NCBI RefSeq assembly: GCF_003121705.1
Contig: NZ_PYHR01000002.1
Coordinates: 3,596,001 to 3,660,000, forward strand
DNA from: Serinibacter arcticus
GTDB taxonomy: Bacteria > Actinomycetota > Actinomycetes > Actinomycetales > Beutenbergiaceae
DNA: 64,000 nt
Direction: 5' to 3'
Part shown: piece by piece, positions 18,220 to 26,014 of the stretch
How positions within the stretch are numbered: the first letter of the stretch is position 1
Layout: each line of letters opens with the position of its first letter
Program-made: the position numbers and the translations under genes
The notes under the pieces: generated by a model
Database searches by the model: none
The model's input: the letters and a program-made list of their open reading frames with translations, nothing else
What the model was told of the DNA's origin: nothing

Positions 18220-18804
18220 TCAGGCCCGCGTGCGGGTCCCCCGACGGACGAGGTAGGTGCCGCCCGCACCGGCGACGACGAGGCCGCCGGCGAGGAGGGC
18301 GAGGCCACCGACCGAGCCGACGCCGGTCTCGGCCAGGCCGCCGGCCGAGGCCGCGGCGCCGGCGTCCGACCCCGTGCCCGACGACGAGCCCGAGCCCGCA
18401 CCCGCGCCCGAGCCGGAGCCCGAACCGGAGCTCGGCGTGCCGACGGTGACGACCTGGGCCGGCAGGTCGTGCCCGGCGTCGGTGGTGATCTGGTGGGTGT
18501 AGACGCCCTCGACGGTGTGGGTCACGGAGAACTCGACGGTCGAGCCCGGCACGTCCTTCGTGAGCGAGGCGGTGCCGGCGATCGTGATCGTGGCGTCGGG
18601 GACGCTCGGGTCCTCGGACGTGACGGTCATGGTCGCGACGGTGGCGGTCTCGAGTCCGCCGGCCGTGACCGTGACGGGCTCGCCCGGAGCCGGGTTGAGC
18701 GAGGAGACGCTGACCGGGACGGGGGGTGCGGGGTAGGCCTGGGCGGCGGTGGGAAGGGCGACGAGGGCGAGCACGGCGGCCCCCACGGCGAACGATCGCT
18801 TCAT
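18220..18804 (-). CDS. Small secreted protein with LAETG sortase-type C-terminus
   Basis: 194 residues. A signal peptide (MKRSFAVGAAVLALVALPTAAQA) precedes a domain of about 100 residues with beta-strand-like pattern (PVSVSSLNPAPGEPVTVTAGG) that resembles an Ig-like or polysaccharide-lyase-type fold. A Ser/Gly-rich spacer, LAETG at about residue 160, a hydrophobic helix and an Arg-rich tail (LVRRGTRTRA) follow. This is the layout of a cell-wall sorting signal; LAXTG is the motif preferred by class E sortases in high-GC Gram-positives. No sortase is in the window. The ribosome site is AAAGGA. It probably belongs to the cell surface associated with the capsule locus. Confidence 0.8.
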   Translation of the reverse strand: MKRSFAVGAAVLALVALPTAAQAYPAPPVPVSVSSLNPAPGEPVTVTAGGLETATVATMTVTSEDPSVPDATITIAGTASLTKDVPGSTVEFSVTHTVEGVYTHQITTDAGHDLPAQVVTVGTPSSGSGSGSGAGAGSGSSSGTGSDAGAAASAGGLAETGVGSVGGLALLAGGLVVAGAGGTYLVRRGTRTRA

Positions 18805-18843
18805 GGTGTGGTCCTTTGCTGAGGGCGGGGGAGGTGGGTGGGG

Positions 18844-19128
18844 TCAGCCACTGACGAGCGCACGGTCGGTGCGGTCGGGGCCGCAGCTGCGGCTGCGACG
18901 AACGAGGTAGGCGGAGCCGGTGGCTCCGGCGACGACGCCCACGGCGAGCACCACGGCGAGGCTGGACTCGACGTGGACCGTGGGGGCGGAGGTCGTGACG
19001 GTGGTGACGACGGCCTGGTCCGAGGTGGTCACCAGATCGTTGGGGGTCGCCGTGGCCGGGGCGGCCAGGAGAAGGCCCCCGACCACGAGTGCCGTGGCGG
19101 TCCCCAGCGGTGCGAGCAGACGAGCCAT
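18844..19128 (-). CDS. Short secreted, membrane-tethered peptide lacking a sortase motif
   Basis: 94 residues from the ATG at 19126-19128, supported by a TGGAGG ribosome site 6 nt upstream. A signal peptide (LLAPLGTATALVVGGLLLAAPATA) is followed by only about 30 Thr/Val-rich residues, then a membrane helix and the tail AYLVRRSRSCGPD. The end resembles the anchor of the neighbouring LAETG protein (GGTYLVRRG versus GSAYLVRRS), but no LPXTG-like pentapeptide is present. It lies 39 bp upstream of that gene on the same strand, so the two are likely co-transcribed. No known function; conservation elsewhere unknown. Confidence 0.6.
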   Translation of the reverse strand: MARLLAPLGTATALVVGGLLLAAPATATPNDLVTTSDQAVVTTVTTSAPTVHVESSLAVVLAVGVVAGATGSAYLVRRSRSCGPDRTDRALVSG

Positions 19129-19199
19129 GAGGTGCCTCCATCGGGTTGCACGGGTGTTCGGCGAGGCGTGCCGCGTGGAATGACCGTGACACATGGCTG

Positions 19200-19273
19200 A
19201 TCCTTACGCAACCCCAACATTCTGCCAACGCTTCCGCCTATGTGAACAGCAAGTTACGGCTAGGCGTAAGGAT
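19200..19273. promoter_or_regulatory. Divergent promoter region with inverted repeat upstream of ugd
   Basis: An exact 10-bp inverted repeat, atccttacgc (19200-19209) and gcgtaaggat (19264-19273), lies in the AT-richer gap between the divergent surface-peptide and UDP-glucose dehydrogenase genes. The arms are 54 bp apart centre-to-outside, enough for a regulator to bind both or for one site to serve each promoter. No regulator is known. Confidence 0.4.
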
Positions 19274-19309
19274 TAGCGTTAGGTTTGTGTTTGTGATTCA
19301 GTTCGTGAC

Positions 19310-20629
19310 GTGAACATCTCCGTCATCGGGTGCGGGTACCTCGGCGCCGTCCACGCCGCATGCATGGCCGACCTCGGCCACGACGTCGTGGGGGTGGACG
19401 TCGACCCCGGTCGGGTCGCACAGCTCGCGGCCGGCGAACCCCCGTTCCACGAACCGGGCTTCGCCGAGGTCCTGCGGCGCGCGCTGGACAGCGGACGCCT
19501 CTCTTTCACCACCGACGTCTCGCGCGTCGCCGGGGCCGAGATCCACTTCGTCGCCGTCGGGACGCCGCAGCAGCAGGGCTCCTACGCCGCCGACCTCACC
19601 TACGTCGACGACGCGGTCACCTCGCTGCTGCCGCACCTGGCCCCGATCGACGGCCGACCGGCCGTCGTCGTCGGCAAGTCGACGGTGCCGGTCGGGACCG
19701 CGGAGCGCCTCGCCGAGCGGCTCGGCGACGCGGCCGTCCTGGTGTGGAACCCCGAGTTCCTCCGGGAGGGCTTCGCCGTCCAGGACACCGTCGCCCCCGA
19801 CCGCCTCGTCTACGGCCTGCCGGTCGACGAGACCGCCGCCGCGGCGGCGAGGGACGCGCTCGACGGGGTCTACGCCTCGATGCTCGAGCGCGGCACGCCC
19901 CGCCTGACGGCGGACTACGCGAGCGCCGAGCTCGTGAAGGTCGCCGCCAACTCCTTCCTGGCCACCAAGATCTCCTTCATCAACGCGATGGCGGAGATGT
20001 GCGAGTTCACGGGGGCCGACGTCACGTTCCTCGCCGAGGCGATCGGTCACGACGACCGCATCGGCAAGAAGTTCCTCCGCGCCGGCGTCGGCTTCGGCGG
20101 GGGCTGCCTGCCCAAGGACATCCGCGCCTTCATGGCCCGCGCCGGCGAGCTCGGCGCCGCCCAGTCGCTGACGTTCCTGCGCGAGGTGGACTCCATCAAC
20201 CTCCGGCGCCGCCAGCACGTCGTCAACCTCACGGTCCACGCGCTGCAGGGCCGCGTCCCCGGCAAGCCCGTCGCCGTCCTCGGGGCGGCCTTCAAGCCGC
20301 ACAGCGACGACGTGCGCGACTCCCCGGCGCTCGACGTCGCCTCCCGCCTCGCCGGGCTGGGCGCCGACGTCCGCATCGTCGACCCGGCCGCCGGCCCCGT
20401 CCTGCGCCGGCTGCGTCCCGACCTGGGGGTCGTGGACACCGTCGAGGAGGCCGTCGCCGGGGCGCACGCCGTCCTGCTGCTGACCGAGTGGCCCGAGTTC
20501 GTCGGCCTCGACCCGGCGGTGGTCGGGACCGGGGTCGCGGCGCGCACGGTGATCGACGGCCGCAACGTGCTCGACCCCGCGTCCTGGCGCGCGGCCGGCT
20601 GGACCTACGTGGGGCTGGGGCGGCCGTGA
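19310..20629 (+). CDS. UDP-glucose 6-dehydrogenase
   Basis: 439 residues. The N-terminal Rossmann motif is GCGYLGAVHA; the central domain carries the catalytic cysteine C266 in GFGGGCLPKDI with the conserved Lys after it and the helix KVAANSFLATKISFINAMAE; the C-terminal UDP-binding domain has GAAFKPHSDDVRDSPAL. It oxidises UDP-glucose to UDP-glucuronate with two NAD+, supplying acidic sugar for the capsule. GDP-mannose dehydrogenase is an alternative within the same family, but the length and sequence fit UDP-glucose better. Start is GTG; the following lipoprotein gene overlaps its stop by 4 nt. Confidence 0.92.
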   Translation: MNISVIGCGYLGAVHAACMADLGHDVVGVDVDPGRVAQLAAGEPPFHEPGFAEVLRRALDSGRLSFTTDVSRVAGAEIHFVAVGTPQQQGSYAADLTYVDDAVTSLLPHLAPIDGRPAVVVGKSTVPVGTAERLAERLGDAAVLVWNPEFLREGFAVQDTVAPDRLVYGLPVDETAAAAARDALDGVYASMLERGTPRLTADYASAELVKVAANSFLATKISFINAMAEMCEFTGADVTFLAEAIGHDDRIGKKFLRAGVGFGGGCLPKDIRAFMARAGELGAAQSLTFLREVDSINLRRRQHVVNLTVHALQGRVPGKPVAVLGAAFKPHSDDVRDSPALDVASRLAGLGADVRIVDPAAGPVLRRLRPDLGVVDTVEEAVAGAHAVLLLTEWPEFVGLDPAVVGTGVAARTVIDGRNVLDPASWRAAGWTYVGLGRP

Positions 20630-21273
20630 CCGGGCGCCCGGCCGGCGTCGCCCTCACGCTCGGGGCGACGTGCCTGCTGCTCGCCTCGTGCGCGTCCGGC
20701 GCCTCGGCGAACGGCACCCCGACGACCGCGTCCGCCCCGGAGCCGTCGGCCTACGCCGAGCAGCTGACGGACGCCGTCGACGCCGCGCGCGTCGCCCACG
20801 GGGCCCCGGCCCTGGCCGGCTCGACCTGCGCCGAGGAGCACGCCGGCGAGCGGGCGGCCGCCCTGGTGGGTCGCGAGCTCGCGCACGCGCCGATCGACGA
20901 CGTCATCGCCGACTGCGCGCCGGCCGCGGGGGCGGGGGAGAACCTGGTGCGTTCGGCGCGCGAGCCCGCCGCCGTCGTCGAGGCCTGGCTCTCCTCGCCC
21001 GGCCACGCCGACAACCTCCTCAGCCCCGACTTCGTCTCGCACGCGATCGCGTGCGTGCCCGACGGCGCGGAGCTCGTCTGCGCCGACGTGTTCCTGCGGG
21101 GGCCGAGGCATGACCGCCCGGCGCTCCTCAGCGACGCAGCGCGTCACCGATCGCCGTCGTGGCCTCGACGATCTGCGCGAGCACCGCCACGTGGACGGCG
21201 TCGCCCCGGCGGTAGGGGTCGGCGACGTCGTCCTCCGCCGGGTCGGCCAGCCCGGTCCGGTTCCGCAGCGTGA
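20626..21273 (+). CDS. CAP-domain (SCP/PR1-like) lipoprotein; 3' end suspect
   Basis: GTG start overlaps the ugd stop by 4 nt. The N-terminus has a lipobox (LLLASCASG, predicted lipidated Cys 21), then a CAP domain (about 38-155) with EQLTDAVDAARVAHGAPAL, the ELAHAP segment, GAGENLV and WLSSPGHADNLL. Four extra Cys could form disulfides. Such proteins sit on the outer face of the membrane; function unknown. As read, the frame runs through to 21273 with an Arg/Pro-rich tail that overlaps 146 bp of the convergent phosphatase gene. One extra G in the run at 21098-21102 would end the protein at 21113 with a normal C-terminus (LRGAEA), so the tail is probably an artefact. Confidence 0.75.
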   Translation: MTGRPAGVALTLGATCLLLASCASGASANGTPTTASAPEPSAYAEQLTDAVDAARVAHGAPALAGSTCAEEHAGERAAALVGRELAHAPIDDVIADCAPAAGAGENLVRSAREPAAVVEAWLSSPGHADNLLSPDFVSHAIACVPDGAELVCADVFLRGPRHDRPALLSDAARHRSPSWPRRSARAPPRGRRRPGGRGRRRRPPPGRPARSGSAA

Positions 21274-21697
21274 GCGCGGTCAGCGCCGCCAGCCGGTCGG
21301 CGATCGTTCCCGCGGGCAGGTCCTGCGACTCGACACCCGCCGCGGTCCGCGCGAGCTCGCGCAGGGTCACGGTCCGGCGCAGGGCCCGCACGCTCGCGGC
21401 GACGACCTGCGAACGGTGCTCACGGGTCAGCGCGACGACCAGGTCCGCCTGCTCGACCAGCGCCCTGTCCAGCTGCTGAGCCACGCCGCCGCCGGCGTCG
21501 ACACCACGCTCGGCCAGCAGGCGCGCGACCGTCGCCTCGACGGGCGCGCCGACGACCGCGGCGGTCCCCGCGCTGCCGACCTCGACCTCGTCCCCGAGCG
21601 CGTCGGCGAGCAGCAGCGCCGCGGCGGGGGACCGGCAGATGTTCCCGGTGCAGACGACGAGGACGCGCGGTCGATGGGTCTCGGTCGTCGGCAGCAT
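21128..21697 (-). CDS. Low-molecular-weight protein tyrosine phosphatase
   Basis: 189 residues. The P-loop is CTGNICRS with nucleophile C16 and R22; the general acid is D160 in ADPYRRG. These are the catalytic residues of Wzb/Etp-type phosphatases, which remove phosphate from the tyrosine-rich tail of BY-kinases and so control polysaccharide assembly. The matching kinase is at 24443-26014, in the adjacent divergent operon. The ATG start gives the usual short N-terminus. Intact and of normal length. Confidence 0.93.
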   Translation of the reverse strand: MLPTTETHRPRVLVVCTGNICRSPAAALLLADALGDEVEVGSAGTAAVVGAPVEATVARLLAERGVDAGGGVAQQLDRALVEQADLVVALTREHRSQVVAASVRALRRTVTLRELARTAAGVESQDLPAGTIADRLAALTALTLRNRTGLADPAEDDVADPYRRGDAVHVAVLAQIVEATTAIGDALRR

Positions 21698-21747
21698 CGT
21701 TCGATCGTAGGTGTCGGCGCCGTCCGCCCGACCGCGGGAGCGCGGCG

Positions 21748-22656
21748 ATGAGCCGCCGGGCGTGGGGCGCCGTGGGACTGGCGGTGCTGGTGGCCGTCAA
21801 CGGACTCGTCGTGCTCGACCTGCTCGGGGACCGGGCCGCCGCCAGGCCCGACGCGACCGCGCCGGTCCCGTCGCCGTCGTCCGTGAGCACCCCCGTGCTC
21901 CCGGACGCCGCCGACGCTGCCGGCGGTGTGTCCGAGCCCACCGGTGCGACGTCGGCCGCGCGCCAGCTCGTGGCCGTGGGGGACGGCATCGCCTGGCGCG
22001 CCACCTTGGCGGAGTGCGGTCGCGGACGCTCGGTGGTCGAGCGCACCGCGGACGGCGGGGCGAGCTGGGCCGTAGTGACCCCCGACGTCTCGACCGTCGT
22101 CCGGCTCCGGGCGACCGGCGCGAACGAGGCGTTCGTCGTCGGCGCCCAGGTGGACTGCGCGACGGCGCTGGCCACCACCGCCTCGGCGGGGTCCGACTGG
22201 CGCCTCGCCGACGCCTCCCTCAGCACCGCCTGGTACCTGGCCCCCACCGACCGCTCGCTCGTGGTGGGTCCCGACGGGGCGGTCCCGGTGCCGTGCCCCA
22301 CGGGCGCCGTCGACCTCGCGGCGGCCGGGACCGACGAGGCCGCCGTCCTGTGCCGGGACGGCTCGCTCGCCCTGACCCGGGACGCGGCCGTCGAGTGGTC
22401 GCCGGTCCAGCCGGACCTCCAGGCGCTCGCCGTCGCCGACAGCGCCGGCGGCTACGTGCTGGCCGGACGGGCGCAGGGGTGCGACGGCGTCGCGGTGGTC
22501 GCCCTCGACGAGGACGCGAGCGGCTCCGGCAGCCCCCTGGCCTGCGCCCCGATCACCCCCGAGCCAGGGCTGGCCGTCGCGGTGGCCGGCGAGGAGATCT
22601 GGGTCTGGACCGCGCTCGGCACGGCCGTCTCGACGGACGGCGGTGCGACGTGGTGA
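21748..22656 (+). CDS. Membrane-anchored protein with Asp-box (BNR-like) repeats
   Basis: 302 residues. One N-terminal membrane helix or signal anchor (WGAVGLAVLVAVNGLVVLDLL), a Pro/Ser/Ala-rich spacer, and then from about residue 70 a repetitive beta domain with Asp-box-type turns (TADGGASWAVV at about 100 and STDGGATW at the very C-terminus). Such boxes mark sialidase, sortilin and Ycf48-type beta-propellers. Only part of a propeller seems present. It opens the long polysaccharide operon, and its stop overlaps the next start by 4 nt, so it probably works outside the membrane in capsule assembly. No specific function recognised. Confidence 0.65.
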   Translation: MSRRAWGAVGLAVLVAVNGLVVLDLLGDRAAARPDATAPVPSPSSVSTPVLPDAADAAGGVSEPTGATSAARQLVAVGDGIAWRATLAECGRGRSVVERTADGGASWAVVTPDVSTVVRLRATGANEAFVVGAQVDCATALATTASAGSDWRLADASLSTAWYLAPTDRSLVVGPDGAVPVPCPTGAVDLAAAGTDEAAVLCRDGSLALTRDAAVEWSPVQPDLQALAVADSAGGYVLAGRAQGCDGVAVVALDEDASGSGSPLACAPITPEPGLAVAVAGEEIWVWTALGTAVSTDGGATW

Positions 22657-24446
22657 CGCGGCGGCGTCGTCGTCGCCCGCCCCGGCCGCTGCGCCGGACC
22701 GGTGCCGTCGCGGGCTGGTGCCTGCTCGTCGTGGCCACCACCGTGGTCGCGGCCGGCGTGTGGACCGCGGCGGACGCGCTGCGCGTCCGCGACCAGCTGA
22801 CCGATGCGGCCGCGCTCGTGCCTCAGCTCGAGGAGCAGGTCCGCGCGGGTGACCTCGACGCCGTGACGGAGAACGTCGCCGCGCTGCGGTCGGTCTCCGC
22901 CGCCGCCGTGCGCACCACGCACGCACCGCACTGGGACCTCTTCTCCCGCCTGCCCGGGGTCGGACCCGACGTCGCGGCGGTCCGCACCCTGACCGACGTC
23001 GTCGCAGAGCTCGCCGACGGCGCGCTGCCGCGGCTGCCCGACGTCGTCGCGGCCGTCAGCCCGGCGTCGCTCGCGCCGGTGGACGGCCGGGTCGACGTCG
23101 CGGCCGTCGCCGAGCAGGCCCCCCACGTCGTGGCCGCGGACGACAGCGTCCTTCGGGCGCTGGCCACCCTCGCCACGATCGACCGCGACGGGCTGCTGCC
23201 CCAGGTCACCGACGCGGCGGACCGGCTCGAGGGCGAGCTGACGCAGCTGCGCACCTCGACGGCGACCGCCGCGCGCGCCGTCCGGCTGCTGCCGGCGATG
23301 CTCGGCGCCGACGGGCCGCGCCAGTACCTGCTCGTGGTGCAGAACAACGCCGAGCCCCGGGCCCTGGGCGGCATCGCGGGCTCCGTCGTGCTGCTGCGGA
23401 CCGAGGACGGACGGGTCGAGATCGTCGAGCAGCGCGCGGGCAACACGCTGACGTTCCCCACCAGCCCCCTCCCGCTCGAGCCGGTCGAGACCGCGCTCTT
23501 CGGCGACCAGGTCGGCCGCTACCTCATCAACGCCACCAGCACGCCCGACTTCCCCCGGGCGGCGGAGCTGGCGGCGTCCGCCTGGCGGGCCGAGACGGGC
23601 ACGACGGTCGACGGCGTGCTGTCGGTCGACCCCGTCGCCCTCGCGGCGGTCCTCGGGGCGACCGGTCCGGTCACGACGTCCACCGGTGTCACGCTCGACT
23701 CCGACAACGCGGCCGCCTACCTCCTCAACCAGATCTACCTCGACGAGCCCGACCCCGCGGGTCAGGACCTCTTCTTCACCGACGCGGCGAGCGCCGTCTT
23801 CGACGCGCTCAGCTCGGGGGCGGGTGACGCGGGTGGTCTGCTCACGAGCCTCGTGGCCGCCACCGACGCCCACCGGCTGCTGCTGTGGTCCTCCCACCCG
23901 GTCGAGCAGGAGGCGCTCGCGGGCACGGTGCTGGCGGGGGAGCTGCGCGGCGACCTCGGCGGCGCCCCCGTCGTCGGCGTCGCGCTCAACGACGGGTCGG
24001 GCGCGAAGGTCGGCTACTACCTCGACGTGCGTCCGACCGTCACCGTGCTCGAGTGCCGACCCGACGGCTCCCAGCGGCTGGGGGTCTCGGTCGCGCTCCG
24101 GTCCGACGTCCCCGACCCGGCCACCCTGCCCGAGTACGTCACGGGCGGCGGCGTGTTCGTCCCCGAGGGCATGACGCGCACCAACGTGCTCGTCTACGCC
24201 CCGACGGCCGGCCGGGTCCTGACCGCCGGGTCCGACGGCGGTGAGACGGCCGTCCTCTCGCAGAGCCACGACGGCCTCGCCGTCGTCAGCCAGACGGTCG
24301 ACCTGATGCCGGGCGAGTCCCGGACGCTCGAGTACGAGCTGCTGTCCGGGCCCGACCTCAGGGCCGCCCCCCACCTCCGACTGACCCCCGGTCCGCGCGC
24401 GTCCCAGGGCGTCGTCGAACCCGGCTGCGCCGAGGAGACGCGATGA
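22653..24446 (+). CDS. DUF4012 domain protein of the capsule locus
   Basis: 597 residues from a GTG overlapping the preceding stop. A basic N-terminus (RRRRRRPPRPLRR) and one membrane helix (about 17-40) precede a large outer domain. The DUF4012 family signature is clear: QYLLVVQNNAEPRALGGIAG at about 220-240, then TGTTVDGVLSVDPVALAAVLGATGPV. DUF4012 proteins occur almost only in polysaccharide or cell-wall polymer loci of high-GC Gram-positives and other monoderms, and a role in polymer attachment or export has been suspected but not shown to my knowledge. Tightly coupled to the BY-kinase gene (4-nt overlap). Confidence 0.85.
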   Translation: MTRRRRRRPPRPLRRTGAVAGWCLLVVATTVVAAGVWTAADALRVRDQLTDAAALVPQLEEQVRAGDLDAVTENVAALRSVSAAAVRTTHAPHWDLFSRLPGVGPDVAAVRTLTDVVAELADGALPRLPDVVAAVSPASLAPVDGRVDVAAVAEQAPHVVAADDSVLRALATLATIDRDGLLPQVTDAADRLEGELTQLRTSTATAARAVRLLPAMLGADGPRQYLLVVQNNAEPRALGGIAGSVVLLRTEDGRVEIVEQRAGNTLTFPTSPLPLEPVETALFGDQVGRYLINATSTPDFPRAAELAASAWRAETGTTVDGVLSVDPVALAAVLGATGPVTTSTGVTLDSDNAAAYLLNQIYLDEPDPAGQDLFFTDAASAVFDALSSGAGDAGGLLTSLVAATDAHRLLLWSSHPVEQEALAGTVLAGELRGDLGGAPVVGVALNDGSGAKVGYYLDVRPTVTVLECRPDGSQRLGVSVALRSDVPDPATLPEYVTGGGVFVPEGMTRTNVLVYAPTAGRVLTAGSDGGETAVLSQSHDGLAVVSQTVDLMPGESRTLEYELLSGPDLRAAPHLRLTPGPRASQGVVEPGCAEETR

Positions 24447-26014
24447 CCTCGACCAGCACCCCGGGCGGTCCCACCCGCCCGCTCGCCGCACCCCACCCCG
24501 GAGGAGCCCCCATGGTTCTGAGCGACCACCTGAGGATCGTCCGCCGTCGGTGGATGCTCATCGCCTCGATGGTGCTCCTGGGCACGCTCGGGGCCGGGGT
24601 GGCCACGAGCCTCGTCGAGCCGGAGTACTCCTCGACCGCGCAGGTCTACGTCTCCGTCCAGACCCAGGACGGCTCGACGTCGTCGCTCCAGCAGGGCTCG
24701 AGCTTCACCCAGAACCAGGCGGCGGCCTTCGCCGACCTGGCCTCGAGCCCGCTCGTGCTCGACCCCGTCGTCTCCGCTCTGGGCCTCGGCGTCACGCCGC
24801 AGTCCCTGAGCGGCCGGATCACCGCCACGGCGAAGGCGAACACGCCCCTGATCAACGTCACGGCCCGCGCCGCCGACCCCGTCAGGGCGGCCGAGCTGAG
24901 CAACGCCGTCGTCGCGAGCATGACGGAGGTCATCCCCGAGCTGCAGCGCCCGCTGGACTCCGCGGTCTCCCCCGTGAAGCTGACGATCACGCGATCGGGG
25001 CAGGTCCCGGTCGTCGCGTCCTCGCCCGACGCCGTCACGAACCTCGCGATCGGCGCGTTCGTCGGGCTGGCCGTCGGCCTCGGGCTCGCGGTGCTCCGGT
25101 CGATGCTCGACACCCGGATCCACGGCAAGGAGGACCTGGCCCGCCTGACGCGGTCGCCCGTCCTCGGCGTCGTCGGCTTCGACGCCGGCCTCCGGGGCGG
25201 GCCGCTCGTCATGGCGACGGACCCGCACGGCCGCAGCGCCGAGGCGATCCGCCAGGTCCGCACCAACCTCCAGTTCGTCAACCCCGACGCCCGGCCGCGC
25301 CAGATCGTCGTCACCTCCGCGGTGCCGGGCGAGGGAAAGTCGACGACGGCGGCCAACCTCGCCCTCGCGCTCGCCGAGGCGGGCGGCCGGGTGCTCCTGA
25401 TCGACGCCGACCTGCGTCGACCCTCGATCGCCTCGATGTTCGGGCTGGAGGGGGCTGCCGGCCTCACCACGCTCCTCATCGGGCAGGCGGAGGTCGACGA
25501 CGTCGTCCAGACGTGGGGCACGTCCTCGCTCGACGTCATCACCTCCGGGGCCATCCCGCCCAACCCGAGCGAGCTGCTCGGCTCCGGGCCGATGACGGAC
25601 CTGCTCGCGAAGCTCGCCGAGCGCTACGAGACGGTCGTGCTCGACGCCGCGCCGCTGCTGCCCGTCACCGACGGCGCGGTCCTGACCAAGCTCACCGACG
25701 GCGCCCTGTTCGTCGTCGGAGCCCACGAGGCGCGCCAGGCCCAGGTGACCTCCGCGCTCGAGTCGCTCGCCACGGTGGACGGCACGGTGCTCGGCGTCGT
25801 GCTCAACGGCGCCGACGTCCGGCGCTCGGCGACCTACGAGTACTACGACTACACGACCGAGGAGCAGCCGGCGCCGCGCCGGCCCGGGATCCTCGGCCGG
25901 GCCCGCGCCGCCCGGGCGGCCAGGGCCGACCGCGAGGCCGCGGCCGACCGTGAAGCCGGGGCCGCCCGGGCCTCGACCGCCACCTCGAGCGGTCCGTCAC
26001 CGGACGCGGCATGA
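24443..26014 (+). CDS. Polysaccharide co-polymerase / tyrosine autokinase (Wzz-Wzc BY-kinase fusion)
   Basis: 523 residues. Residues 25-220 are a Wzz-type chain-length domain bounded by two membrane helices (about 35-55 and 200-220). Residues 265-480 are the BY-kinase domain: Walker A SAVPGEGKSTTA, Walker A' LLIDADLRRPS, and Walker B-like VVLDAAPLLPVTD. A Tyr cluster, YEYYDYTTEE, lies near the C-terminus and is the likely autophosphorylation site, followed by an Arg/Ala-rich end. It regulates polymer length and export with Wzy and is opposed by the LMW phosphatase at 21128. The stop overlaps the next start by 4 nt. Confidence 0.92.
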   Translation: MTSTSTPGGPTRPLAAPHPGGAPMVLSDHLRIVRRRWMLIASMVLLGTLGAGVATSLVEPEYSSTAQVYVSVQTQDGSTSSLQQGSSFTQNQAAAFADLASSPLVLDPVVSALGLGVTPQSLSGRITATAKANTPLINVTARAADPVRAAELSNAVVASMTEVIPELQRPLDSAVSPVKLTITRSGQVPVVASSPDAVTNLAIGAFVGLAVGLGLAVLRSMLDTRIHGKEDLARLTRSPVLGVVGFDAGLRGGPLVMATDPHGRSAEAIRQVRTNLQFVNPDARPRQIVVTSAVPGEGKSTTAANLALALAEAGGRVLLIDADLRRPSIASMFGLEGAAGLTTLLIGQAEVDDVVQTWGTSSLDVITSGAIPPNPSELLGSGPMTDLLAKLAERYETVVLDAAPLLPVTDGAVLTKLTDGALFVVGAHEARQAQVTSALESLATVDGTVLGVVLNGADVRRSATYEYYDYTTEEQPAPRRPGILGRARAARAARADREAAADREAGAARASTATSSGPSPDAA

